Source: Catonia carolina
Taxonomy: Eukaryota > Arthropoda > Insecta > Hemiptera > Achilidae
DNA length: 64,000 bases
Assembly (NCBI GenBank): GCA_035578175.1
Contig: JAQMRL010000007.1
Location: 50,993,227-51,057,226, forward strand
Direction of reading: 5' to 3'
Shown: piece by piece, positions 1 through 10,346 of the stretch
How positions within the stretch are numbered: the first letter of the stretch is position 1
How the letters are laid out: each line of letters begins with the position of its first letter
The notes under the pieces: model-generated
Seen by the model: the letters and a program-made list of their open reading frames with translations, nothing else
What the model was told of the DNA's origin: nothing
Databases searched by the model: none
Position numbers and translations under genes: made by a program

Positions 1-892
1 GAAAACATAACCTTATTTTAATCATGAGTGAAACACGGAAAATGAAAATCAACCTCAGTTTGGCTTTAAAATACGGAAAATCACTCCTTCACGCTAAACT
101 AGGCTCTATACAGAAAAATGCTCTAAATAAAAGTCGTAGATCTTTTAATTTCCTATAAATTTTATTACATACATTTTTGTCGTAAAATGCATACTTATGC
201 TGAATTCTTAAAAAAATCGATTTTTCACACGTTTTCGTGAGAAAAAAAACAGAAAATCACTATTTACCGCTAAACTAAGCGTTAAACAAAAAATTGTTTG
301 AAATAAAAGTTGTAGGACTTTAAATTCTCTACATTTTTTTTATATAAATTTTTGCGCTAAAATGCATTTTAAATCCGTAATCTTAAAAAAAACAACGTTT
401 TTACGTGAAAACACCCTTACCAAGAATTTCAGCAAACATGGCGCCTACTCTATCTTATAAAGCATAAAAAATTAAGTAAACCAGGCGGTTTTAAAGAAAA
501 TCGTAGGACCAGTTTTTGAGAAAATCGCAAAAAAATGAAAAATGACACGAATAAACTACTACTTCCGGTAAACCGATTTTGATGAAAATGTTCGTGTCGG
601 GTCCGGTAGTGGTTTGTAACTTAAGTTTTAAGTTTCATGTTCGTACGATGTTTTGCTCTTGAGATATTCTGTTCACTCTCACACACACACACACACACAC
701 ACGCACGCACGCACGCGCGCGCACACACACACGCACACGCACACACACACACACACACAGACCAATCGCTAAAACATGTTTTTTGGGTTCAGGGGGTCGG
801 AAAAAGTGTAGATCCGGTAAAAACTCGATTTCGAAAAATCGACATGAAAACAATACTTTCCTTCCAATATATTCATATAGGCAAGAGAAAGT
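1..892 (-). mobile_element. Helentron-like element, copy A (3' end off-window)
   Basis: Non-autonomous Helentron-like repeat read on the minus strand. Its 5' end is at 880-892 (ggcaagagaaagt on the plus strand, the complement of the family start actttctcttgcc). The 5' hairpin (861-890) and an (AC)n/(GC)n microsatellite at about 678-759 follow inwards. The hairpin-bearing 3' terminus lies left of the window. Recognition rests on alignment by eye with the complete copies at 5946-6906 and 20560-21577. It encodes nothing; Cys/Val- or His/Thr-rich reading frames across it are translated microsatellite. Class assignment is inference; membership of the family is plain in the sequence. Confidence 0.85.
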
Positions 893-1332
893 AATATCCA
901 TATAAATGTAGATCCTTAAACGCTTTGTTAGTGAGTTCCGACTGGCGAAAGAGTTAGCCTGGAATTCCGTGAAATTATGCTTAGAACATAACGGAACCCA
1001 TTTCAAGCAAACTTTGAACAACGATCAACAGTTTAATTTTTTTAATTTCATTCTTAATTGTTTTCATAATGAGATAGGCGGCTATTAAAAGCCTATGTAA
1101 AAAATTATTTACTTTTTTGTAACAATTCAGTTTTGTTATGTCATCATTACAACTCGTACCTAATACAACGTTTTACTAACTTCATTCATATCGATTATCT
1201 CGGAATTCAATTTTCTACGCGTTGAATAGAAATAATAATTATAAATTTAATAAAGCATTTAAAAAATCATTCTATATTACACTTCAAAAGTATTTTTTCG
1301 ACCCCTAAATTTAAAGTTTAATGTCATATATA
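893..1332. other. AT-rich spacer with an eroded fold-back relative
   Basis: No gene seen. Positions about 905-985 (for example ttagtgagttccgactggcg) are a diverged relative of the fold-back element arm at 1425-1480 (ttagcgagttacggctagcg), so copy A probably sits in or beside an old fold-back. The remainder is AT-rich with no recognised repeat. Confidence 0.5.
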
Positions 1333-3388
1333 CCGGGTGTTTTAAAACTATACAAAAATCTCTTGGGATCTCATTCTATAGCTAAAAATAAGAAAAAAAG
1401 TTCACATAAACATATGCCTGAAAACGCTTAGTTAGCGAGTTACGGCTAGCGAAAATTTTCACCTAGAACTCTGTACCCTCGGTGAAGTAAGGCCGTATAA
1501 AAATGTTAAAGGTAGTTACAAAGTACAAATACGATTGTTTCTTTATGTATTTTAGTCTGAAAAAATTGAATAAAATTGGTTCCAGAGCTGTAAATGCAAT
1601 ACTTTCAGAGATATCTTACATAAAACACAAGAATTGGTGCAAAGAAATGACACATTTTTGTGTTTAACGTAAGATTACTTCCATAAATGGTAAATAAAGG
1701 GGTATTTTTTCTTAAATAAATTTGTACAACATTTAATTCTGAAAAGATTCATGTGAATTACTCAGGAAAAAAATGAATAATAGATATTGAAATTTTTCTT
1801 TATTTAAAATCAAAACAGACGCACATAAAACGCACTTTCTTAACTGCATAAAATATCACCTAATATCTAGGTTGGGAGTAACAGCTAATCATTATCAGCT
1901 GTTACTCCCAACCTAATATTTTATACAGTTAAGAATGTGTGTTTTATGTGCCTCTGTTTGGATTTTAAATAAAGCGAAATTTATATATCTATTATTCATT
2001 TTTTTCCTGAGTAATTCACATGAATCTTTTCAGAATTGAATATTGTACAAATTTATTTAAGAACAAATACACCTTTATTTATCATTTATGGAAGTAACGT
2101 TAAACACACAAATGTGTTATTTCTTTGCACCAATTTTTGTGTTTTATGTAAGATATCTCTGAAAGTATTGCATTTACAGCTCTGAAACCAATTTTATTCA
2201 ATTTTTTAGATTAAGAAACATAAGAAACAATCGTATTTGTATCTTTGTAACTACCTTTAACATTTTTATACGGCCATACTTCACCGAGGGTACAGAGTTC
2301 TAGGTGAAATTTTTCGCTAGCCGTAACTCGCTAACTAAGTGTTTTTAGGCATATGTTTATATGAACTTTTTTTCTCATTATTACTTTCTCTTGCCTATAT
2401 GAATATATTGGAAGGAAAGTATTGTTTTCATGTCGATTTTTCGAATTCGAGTTTTCACCGGATCTATACGTTTTCAGACCCCCTGAACCCAAAAAACATG
2501 TTTTTAGCGATTGGTCTGTGTGTGTGTCTGTGTGTGTGTCTGTGTGTCTGTGTGTGAACAGAATATCTCAAGAACGGAACATCGTACGAACTTGAAACTT
2601 GAAACTTAAGTTACATACCACTACCGGACGCGACACGAACATTTTCATCAAAATCGGTGAACCGGAAGTAGTAGTTTATTCGTATAATTTTTCAGTTTTT
2701 TGCGATTTTCTCAAAAACTGGTCCTACAATTTTTTTTAAAATCGCCTATTTTACTCAATTTTTTATTCTCTACAAGATAGGATAGGCGCCATGTTTACTG
2801 AAATTCTCGGTGAGGCTGTTTTCACGTAAAAACGTTGTTTTTTTAAGATTACGGCTTTAATATAAATTTTAGCGCAAAAACTTATATAATAAAAGTTGTA
2901 GAGAATTAAAAAACCTACAACTTCTGTTTCAAACATTTTTTTGTATGACGCTTAGTTTAGCAGTAATTAGCGATTTTCTGATTTTTTCTCACGAAAACGT
3001 GTGAAAAATCGATTTTTTTAAGATTTTGGCCTTAGTATGCATTTTACGACAAAAGTGTATATAACCAAATTTATAGGAAATTTAAAGATCTACAACTTTT
3101 ATTTAACGTATTTTTCTCTACAGAGCCTAGTTTAGCGTGAAATAGTGATTTTCCGTATTTTTAAGCCAGACTGAGGTTGATTTTCATTTTGAGTGTTTCA
3201 CTCATGATTAAAATAAGGTTATGTTTATTGAGGTTAGTTTTTTGTTTATTTCTAATATTTTATTACTAATGTTAAATTATATTGTAAATTATTTGCATTG
3301 GCAAGAGAAAGTTGTGTGAGTGTTTCACACCAGATTTTTAGCTATAGAATGAGATCCCAAGAGATTGCCGTATAGTTTTGAACTACCC
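1333..3388. mobile_element. ~1.1 kb fold-back (long palindromic) element, split by a Helentron-like insertion
   Basis: Left arm 1333-1868 and right arm 1915-2382 plus 3340-3388 are inverted copies of each other, meeting at a tight central hairpin (1869-1914: ggttgggagtaacagct and its complement). Ends read ccgggtgttttaaaactata at left and gggtagttcaaaactata (complement) at right, with TA on both sides (1331-1332, 3389-3390). This is the pattern expected of a Tc1/mariner-type palindromic MITE. The right arm is interrupted by Helentron-like copy B at 2383-3339, and sequence resumes exactly where the left arm predicts. A second copy is in the duplication (7841-9700) and a third, truncated, at 32705-33329. 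No coding capacity. Confidence 0.8.
2383..3339 (+). mobile_element. Helentron-like element, copy B (complete)
   Basis: Complete copy on the plus strand. It begins actttctcttgcc with the 5' hairpin (2383-2420), has (GT)n with interruptions at 2518-2559, and ends ggcaagagaaagt (3300-3312), hairpin gtgtgagtgtttcacac, then cagattttt. It is inserted in a T run of the fold-back element, with no clear target duplication beyond Ts. Diagnostic bases (for example a cagaagttgtag variant in the complement) group it with the copies at 8695, 20560, 21808 and 52479. Confidence 0.85.
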
Positions 3389-3416
3389 TATATATCTTTG
3401 AAACATTTTTATCAAA

Positions 3417-3480
3417 ATTGACCGTCTGCATTAGCAGTAATTGCAGAACAGTCGGACGTTAAAAAAAAAAAAAAAAAAAA
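3417..3480 (+). repeat. SINE 3' tail fragment with poly-A
   Basis: The tail motif accgtctgcattagcagtaa, then cagtcggacgttaaa and an A18 run. The same tail ends the complete tRNA-derived SINE at 39,992-40,171 and recurs at 7661, 9732 and 13518. The tRNA-like head is missing here. Confidence 0.7.
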
Positions 3481-3781
3481 ATTATCAAAATTGGTCAATC
3501 GGAAGTAGCAATTCATTCGTGCAAACTTTCATTGTTTGCGTTTTTCTCAAACTTCTACGATTTTGTTTAAAATCGCCACCGCATTTACCTACTACATTTT
3601 TGTGCTCTATAAGATGGAATAAACTGTAAGTCTGTTGAAATTCGTGAAGGGCTGTGCACTCAGAGAAATTCATTTTCTATTCATCAGAATCAACTGAGTA
3701 AATCCAACAGAGATTTTAATTTTTAGTTTCGTCATTTTATTTTGTCTCATCTACTCATGATTAAAATTAGGTTATATTTTT
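3481..3781 (+). mobile_element. Old Helentron-like fragment (resumes at 4821-4875)
   Basis: Diverged middle part of the family (atcaaaattggtcaatcgga, then ttctcaaacttctacgattt), internally deleted, ending in a poly-T stretch where copy C begins. The expected 3' end (attggtaagtgaatgtcgtg, gtttcgtagcagattttt) resumes after copy C at 4821-4875. Copy C is therefore nested in an older family member. Confidence 0.65.
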
Positions 3782-3934
3782 ACTTTCACTTGCCTATATG
3801 AATATATAGGAAGGAAAGTATTGTTTTCATGTCGATTTTTCAAAATCGAGTTTTCACCGGATCTACACGTTTTCAGACCCCCTGAACCCAAAAAACATGT
3901 TTTTAGCAATTGGTCTGTTTGTGTGTGTCTGTGT

Positions 3935-3990
<56 letters not shown>

Positions 3991-4820
3991 ATGTGTGTGT
4001 TGTGTGTTGTGTGTGTGTCTGTGTGTGTGTGTCTGTGTGTGAACAGAATATCTCAAGAACGGAACATCGTACGAACTTCAAACTTCAAACTTAAGTTACA
4101 TACCACTACCGGACGCGACACGAACATTTTCATCAAAATCGGTCAACCAGAAGTAGTAGTTTATTCGTGTAATTTTTAACTTTTTTAAGATTTTCTCAAA
4201 AACTGGTCCTACGATTTTTTTAAAAATCGCCTGGTTTACTTAATTTTTTATGCTCTACAAGATAGGGTAGGCGCCATGTTTGCTGAAATGCTGAGTAAGT
4301 CTGTTTTCAAGTAAAAAATTGTTTTTTTAAGATTACGGCGTTAATATGCATTTTAGCGCAAAAGTGTATATAATAAAAGTTGTAGGCAATTTAAAATCCT
4401 ACAACTTTTATTTCAAAATGTTTTTGTATAACGCTTAGTTTAACGGTAATTAGCGATTTTAGGTTTTTTCTCACGAAAAGTGTGAAAAAATCTATTTTTT
4501 TAAGATTTCGGCCTTAGTATGCATTTTATGATAAAAGTGTATAAAATCAAATTTATAGAAAATTAAAAGATCTACAACTTTTATTGAGAGCATTTTTCTC
4601 TACACAGTATAGTTTAGCGTGAAAGAGTGATTTTCTGTTATTTTAAGGCAAACTGAGATCGATTTTCATTTTGCGTTTTTCATATATGATTCAAATTAGG
4701 TTATGTTTATTAAGGTTAGTTTTTTGTTTATTTCTAATGTTTTATTACCGATTTTAGGTTTATTGTTAATTATTTTCCCTGGCAAGAGAAAGTTGTGTGA
4801 GTGTTTCACACCAGATTTTT
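3782..4820 (+). mobile_element. Helentron-like element, copy C (complete)
   Basis: Starts actttcacttgcc (one mismatch in the terminal repeat) and ends with ggcaagagaaagt, the terminal hairpin and ccagattttt at 4820. Contains a long (GT)n tract at about 3917-4041 and a near-perfect internal stem around 4375-4415 (ataaaagttgtagg and its complement). Inserted into the older fragment at 3481-3781/4821-4875. Confidence 0.85.
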
Positions 4821-4998
4821 AATTATTTACATTGGTAAGTGAATGTCGTGTGACAGTTTCGTAGCAGATTTTTAACATGAAATATGAAAGTGGGTTAATA
4901 ATATCGGAAGGAACATCAGAGCTGACTGTGAGTTCACTTAGTACCATGATACGGTATTTATGACAACGTTTTTACATATTATGCTGCTGCGACTTCTA

Positions 4999-5776
4999 CA
5001 GAGTGATTTTTTAGTCCTGTTACCCAATTGTTAATGTCTGGTAATATTTTTTTTAAAATAAATTTTGTTTTGTGACACTAAGTTGGTAGCCCTACTCAAC
5101 CAGTATGGATATGGCAGTGTGAGTTGATTCTCCTTGAACTGTGTAAAATGTTGTGCCATTTCCGGTCGTGCTACGAACAGAATGTCTTTTATCCTAAAAC
5201 AATCTCTTGTTTAAATCTCGAGGCTGAAGCTCTAGAACTAATCGTACGTGATACGGATACAATTTCAATTTTTTAGCAGCTTTCTGAGCACTCGAACATG
5301 ACAAATCAACATGCGAGGAACGTTTTTGTAAACTTTTCCATGGAGAATTGAGCAATCTTGTTTTCACATTCTCTTAACGTCATCTGTCAAGAGAGTTGGT
5401 CGACCACTACGTTTTCTGCTGCAAACAATACCTGCCTCTAAAAATCAGTTAGTTAGCCTAGAAATTGACTAGAATAGAAAGGAGGAACACCAAAAAATTT
5501 AACTTGAAATGATTCTTTTACACTCGCATACGATTTTGTAGCAAAATATTGTTCAAGACTGAAAACCCGTTGTTCTAGGGTAAAAGACATTCTGTTCGTA
5601 ACACAACTGGAAACAGCACAAAATTTTACGCAACTCAAGGAAAATCAACTTAAACTGTCGTATCTATACCGGTTGAGTAGGGCTACCAACTTTGTGTCAC
5701 AAAACAAAATATCCCTTTCTTAGAAAAAAATTACCAGACATTAACAATTGGGTAACAGGACTAAAAAATCACCCGG
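4999..5776 (-). mobile_element. mariner-derived fold-back element with N-terminal transposase remnant
   Basis: Flanked by TA (4997-4998, 5777-5778). The terminal inverted repeats share gtgattttttagtcctgtta and continue, diverged, for about 210 bp into coding sequence. On the minus strand, about 5453-5600 reads MSFTLEQRVFSLEQYF...KSYASVKESF, the helix-turn-helix start of mariner-like transposases (DUF4817 type). About 5195-5450 in shifted frames reads SGRPTTLTDDVKR-like and LKLYPYHVRLVLEL, the rest of the N-terminal domain. The catalytic DDE domain is absent. An inverted copy of the start-codon region (about 5160-5205) takes its place, so the long repeats come from an inverted duplication of the 5' end. 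Non-functional. Confidence 0.75.
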
Positions 5777-5945
5777 TACTACGGTCTTAAGACAATTCTC
5801 ACTCCCCGATCAACTGAACTTCTTCACCTCATCTGGTGTGTTGTAAATACGTTCTAAATAACAATAATAATAATTATTAGTGACAACAATAACTCTGTTA
5901 CATTCGGCGCGATACTTCTTAATTAAATGGGTTGGAAGCACAATC

Positions 5946-6732
5946 AAAAATCTGGTGTGAAACACTCACACAACTTTCTCTTGCCAATGCAAATAATTAA
6001 CAATAAACCTAACAATAGTAATAAAACATTAGAAATAAACAAAAAACTAACCTCAATAAACATAACCTAATTTTAATCATGAGTGAGAGACGCAAAATGA
6101 AAACCAACTTCTGTTTGGCATTAAAATACGGAAAATCACTCTTTCACGCTAAACTAGGCTCTGTAGAGAAAAATGCTCTAAATAAAAGTTGTACATCTTT
6201 TAATTTTCTATCAATTTAATTATATACACTTTTCTCGTAAAATGCATGCTAAGGCCATAATCTTAAAAAAATTGATTTTTCACACGTTTTCGTGAGAAAA
6301 AAACAGAAAATTGCTAATTACCGCTAAACTAAGCGTTATAAAAAAAATGTCCAAAATAAAAGTTGTAGAATTTTACATTCTCTACAACTTATATTATATA
6401 ACGTTTTGCGCTAAAATGCATATTAAAGCCGCAATCTTAAAAAGAAAATGTTTTTACTTAAAAACAGCCTCACGCAGAATTTCAGCAAACATGGCGCCTA
6501 CCCTATCTTGTACAGCATAAAAAATGTATAACCAGGCAATTTTAAAAAAAATCGTAGGACCAGTTTTTGAGAAAATCGTAAAAAAGTGAAAAATTATACG
6601 AATAAACTACTACTTCCGGTTGACCGATTTTGATGAAAATGTTCGTGTCGGGTCCGGTAGTGGTATGTAACTTAAGTTTCAAGTTTCAAGTTCGTACGAT
6701 GTTCCGTTCTTGAGATATTCTGTTCACACACA

Positions 6733-6775
<43 letters not shown>

Positions 6776-6906
6776 CAATCGCTAAAAACATGTTTTTTGG
6801 GTTCAGGGGGTCTGAAAACGCATAGATCCGGTAAAAACTCAATTTCGAAAAATCGACATGAAAACAATACTTTCCTTCCTATATATTCATATAGGCAAGA
6901 GAAAGT
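5946..6906 (-). mobile_element. Helentron-like element, copy D (complete)
   Basis: Complete copy read on the minus strand: aaaaatctggtgtgaaacac at 5946 is its 3' end with the terminal hairpin, and ggcaagagaaagt at 6894-6906 its 5' end. (AC)n at 6726-6772. The interior contains two diverged direct copies of about 175 bp (from 6131 and from 6306), each with gaaaat, ctaaacta, aaaagttgta, aaaatgcat and ttaaaaa in the same order. Confidence 0.88.
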
Positions 6907-7175
6907 ATAAATTTATGAAACAGAGTTTTCAGAGATATCTTCTGGCAGTTTTTACACTCTTTTAATGGGATATGACATTACTTCCGAATCCTAACAATAA
7001 TGAATTAAGCTCATGATATAGGACACTATGATGCACTATCATTACTAAATAGGAAACACTAATCTCTTTTAAATTTTATTCTTAAAATTTCATTTTTTAC
7101 GTTTCCTCTTTATTAATCCCTAATGTGTGTACAATGTAACCTTTAATAAGAAAAAAATGTCTGTTGTATAGACTC
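6907..7175. other. Unassigned AT-rich spacer
   Basis: No gene or recognised repeat. The same stretch recurs in the second duplication unit at about 12758-12985. Confidence 0.5.
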
Positions 7176-7362
7176 CGGCCGACCATTCCTGAGAGAGTAT
7201 GGTTAAAATTGAACCCCAACTCTCAAAGTACACCGATAACCCCAGTATAGTATTCAAATCCGTATTAAAAAAAATACCTTTACTAAGATTTGAACCAGAA
7301 CCTTCGTCTCCGAAAGTCAGCTGTTAAACAGATGACTCGCGATGACTAGACCAACCCAGTGT
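7176..7362 (-). repeat. tRNA-derived SINE (minus strand)
   Basis: On the minus strand a tRNA-like head (tgggttggtctagtcatcg) is followed by a B-box-like ggttcaaatct (complement of 7286-7296), then A/T-rich sequence and a second conserved block (ctctcaggaatggtcggccg). The order A-box-like, B-box-like, unrelated tail fits a tRNA-derived SINE. Boundaries are approximate and no target duplication was found. Duplicated at about 12,990-13,215. Confidence 0.55.
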
Positions 7363-7570
7363 ATTTCCTCTTTTTAGCATAAATTTCTTTGTATTATAAG
7401 TAAAAACTCATAAATATTGCCACTTTATCAACAACTGATAGCCTACTTTTCAAATAATTATAACTCAGTTCTACATAAATCTCAGTTTAAAAAATGATAT
7501 TTTTTTTATTGCTAGAAAATAAAACTTGAAAAAAAATTAAAAATAAATCCATTATTGTCTAAAAAAAATG

Positions 7571-7727
7571 ATAAACAAAAAACATGGTTTTTGCGATTGG
7601 TCTGTGTGTGTGGACAAACTGTCTTAAGAACGGAATATCGTACGAAATTCAAACTTGAAGTCATTTCATCCTTCACCGTCTGCATTAGCAGTAATTGCAG
7701 AACAGTCGGACGTTAAACCAAAAAAAA
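7571..7727 (+). repeat. Helentron-like internal scrap joined to a SINE tail
   Basis: 7571-7655 matches the microsatellite-proximal part of the Helentron-like family (aaacatggtttttgcgattg, tctgtgtgtgtgg, cttaagaacggaatatcgta). It runs straight into the SINE tail (catccttcaccgtctgcatt, ending gacgttaaacc and A9) at 7661-7727. An open frame over the junction is fortuitous. Confidence 0.6.
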
Positions 7728-7840
7728 AACAAGGGTTATTTAAAGCACTGCAAAGCGCTATAAGCAGATACAATAATTTCATGTATTCGCTTCTGCTACT
7801 ATTTGTAAATTTACATGAAAACCCTGTTCCTGAAGGGTTA

Positions 7841-9700
7841 TACGATTGTTTCTTTATGTATTTTAGTCTGAAAAAATTGAATAAAATTGGTTCCAGAGCT
7901 GTAAATGCAATACTTTCAGAGATATCTTACATAAAACACAAGAATTGGTGCAAAGAAATGACACATTTTTGTGTTTAACGTAAGATTACTTCCATAAATG
8001 GTAAATAAAGGGGTATTTTTTCTTAAATAAATTTGTACAACATTTAATTCTGAAAAGATTCATGTGAATTACTCAGGAAAAAAATGAATAATAGATATTG
8101 AAATTTTTCTTTATTTAAAATCAAAACAGACGCACATAAAACGCACTTTCTTAACTGCATAAAATATCACCTAATATCTAGGTTGGGAGTAACAGCTAAT
8201 CATTATCAGCTGTTACTCCCAACCTAATATTTTATACAGTTAAGAATGTGTGTTTTATGTGCCTCTGTTTGGATTTTAAATAAAGCGAAATTTATATATC
8301 TATTATTCATTTTTTTCCTGAGTAATTCACATGAATCTTTTCAGAATTGAATATTGTACAAATTTATTTAAGAACAAATACACCTTTATTTATCATTTAT
8401 GGAAGTAACGTTAAACACACAAATGTGTTATTTCTTTGCACCAATTTTTGTGTTTTATGTAAGATATCTCTGAAAGTATTGCATTAACAGCTCTGAAACC
8501 AATTTTATTCAATTTTTTAGATTAAGAAACATAAGAAACAATCGTATTTGTATCTTTGTAACTACCTTTAACATTTTTATACGGCCATACTTCACCGAGG
8601 GTACAGAGTTCTAGGTGAAATTTTTCGCTAGCCGTAACTCGCTAACTAAGTGTTTTTAGGCATATGTTTATATGAACTTTTTTTTCTCATTTTTACTTTC
8701 TCTTGCCTATATGAATATATAGGAAGGAAAGTATTGTTTTCATGTCGATTTTTCGAAATCGAGTTTTCACCGGATCTATACGTTTTCAGACCCCCTGAAC
8801 CCAAAAAACATGTTTTTAGCGATTGGTCTGTGTGTGTGTCTGTGTGTGTGTCTGTGTGTCTGTGTGTGAACAGAATATCTCAAGAACGGAACATCGTACG
8901 AACTTGAAACTTGAAACTTAAGTTACATACCACTACCGGACGCGACACGAACATTTTCATCAAAATCGGTGAACCGGAAGTAGTAGTTTATTCGTATAAT
9001 TTTTCAGTTTTTTGCGATTTTCTCAAAAACTGGTCCTACAATTTTTTTTAAAAATCGCCTATTTTACTCAATTTTTTATTCTCTACAAGATAGGATAGGC
9101 GCCATGTTTACTGAAATTCTCGGTGAGGCTGTTTTCACGTAAAAACGTTGTTTTTTTAAGATTACGGCTTTAATATAAATTTTAGCGCAAAAACTTATAT
9201 AATAAAAGTTGTAGAGAATTAAAAAACCTACAACTTCTGTTTCAAACATTTTTTTGTATGACGCTTAGTTTAGCAGTAATTAGCGATTTTCTGATTTTTT
9301 CTCACGAAAACGTGTGAAAAATCGATTTTTTTAAGATTTTGGCCTTAGTATGCATTTTACGACAAAAGTGTATATAACCAAATTTATAGGAAATTTAAAG
9401 ATCTACAACTTTTATTTAACGTATTTTTCTCTACAGAGCCTAGTTTAGCGTGAAATAGTGATTTTCCGTATTTTTAAGCCAGACTGAGGTTGATTTTCAT
9501 TTTGAGTGTTTCACTCATGATTAAAATAAGGTTATGTTTATTGAGGTTAGTTTTTTGTTTATTTCTAATATTTTATTACTAATGTTAAATTATATTGTAA
9601 ATTATTTGCATTGGCAAGAGAAAGTTGTGTGAGTGTTTCACACCAGATTTTTAGCTATAGAATGAGATCCCAAGAGATTGCCGTATAGTTTTGAATTACC
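7841..9700. mobile_element. Fold-back element, duplicated copy, 5'-truncated at the junction
   Basis: Starts inside the left arm at the duplication junction; central hairpin at about 8180-8225. The right arm runs to 8694 and resumes at 9653-9700 after Helentron-like copy B'. It lacks the outer ~200 bp of the left arm present at 1333-1529. Confidence 0.8.
8695..9652 (+). mobile_element. Helentron-like element, copy B' (duplicate of B)
   Basis: Same element at the same site in the fold-back arm as copy B. The flank here is a clean ctcattttt before actttctcttgcc, where unit 1 has ctcattatt. Short (GT)n at about 8830-8868. Confidence 0.88.
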
Positions 9701-9731
9701 ATATATATCTTTGAAACATTTTTATCAAAAT

Positions 9732-9792
9732 TGACCGTCTGCATTAGCAGTAATTGCAGAACAGTCGGACGTTAAACAAAAAAAAAAAAAAA
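9732..9792 (+). repeat. SINE 3' tail fragment (duplicate)
   Basis: Duplicate of 3417-3480 with a shorter, interrupted A tail (gacgttaaac then A13). Confidence 0.65.
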
Positions 9793-10092
9793 TTATCAAA
9801 ATTGGTCAATCGGAAGTAGCAATTCATTCGTGCAAACTTTCATTGTTTGCGTTTTTCTCAAACTTCTACGATTTTGTTTGAAATCGCCACCGCATTTACC
9901 TACTACATTTTTGTGCTCTATAAGATGGAATAAACTGTAAGTCTGTTGAAATTCGTGAAGGGCTGTGCACTCAGAGAAATTCATTTTCTATTCATCAGAA
10001 TCAATTGAGTAAATCCAACAGAGATTTTAATTTTTAGTTTCGTCATTTTATTTTGTCTCATCTACTCATGATTAAAATTAGGTTATATTTTT
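9793..10092 (+). mobile_element. Old Helentron-like fragment (duplicate)
   Basis: Duplicate of 3481-3781. Its 3' continuation, present in unit 1 at 4821-4875, is missing here because of the deletion near 10,845. Confidence 0.65.
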
Positions 10093-10251
10093 ACTTTCAC
10101 TTGCCTATATGAATATATAGGAAGGAAATTATTGTTTTCATGTCGATTTTTCAAAATCGAGTTTTCACCGGATCTACACGTTTTCAGACCCCCTGAACCC
10201 AAAAAACATGTTTTTAGCAATTGGTCTGTGTGTGTGTGTCTGTGTGTGTGT

Positions 10252-10346
<95 letters not shown>

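Larger units (their letters stand above)
1530..7840. repeat. Tandem segmental duplication, unit 1 (~6.3 kb)
   Basis: The sequence from tacgattgtttctttatg at 1530 reappears at 7841 and continues nearly identically, element for element, to about 13,690. Unit 1 carries part of the fold-back, Helentron-like copies B, C and D, a mariner fold-back and SINE pieces. Unit 1 ends in tgaagggtta immediately before unit 2. The high similarity, with differences mainly in microsatellite length and one deletion, indicates a recent duplication or an assembly duplication. Confidence 0.9.

Noticed and set aside
635..1021. Open frames rich in Cys-Val or His-Thr across 635-1021, 3772-4179, 10083-10504, 21327-21587 and similar
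   Set aside because: They are translations of (AC)n/(GT)n microsatellites and flanking Helentron-like repeat in several frames on both strands.
7655..7978. 107-codon open frame starting MKSFHPSPSALAVIAEQSDV
   Set aside because: It runs through a SINE tail, A-run and the duplicated fold-back arm; the reading is fortuitous and breaks in the sister copy at 13,513.
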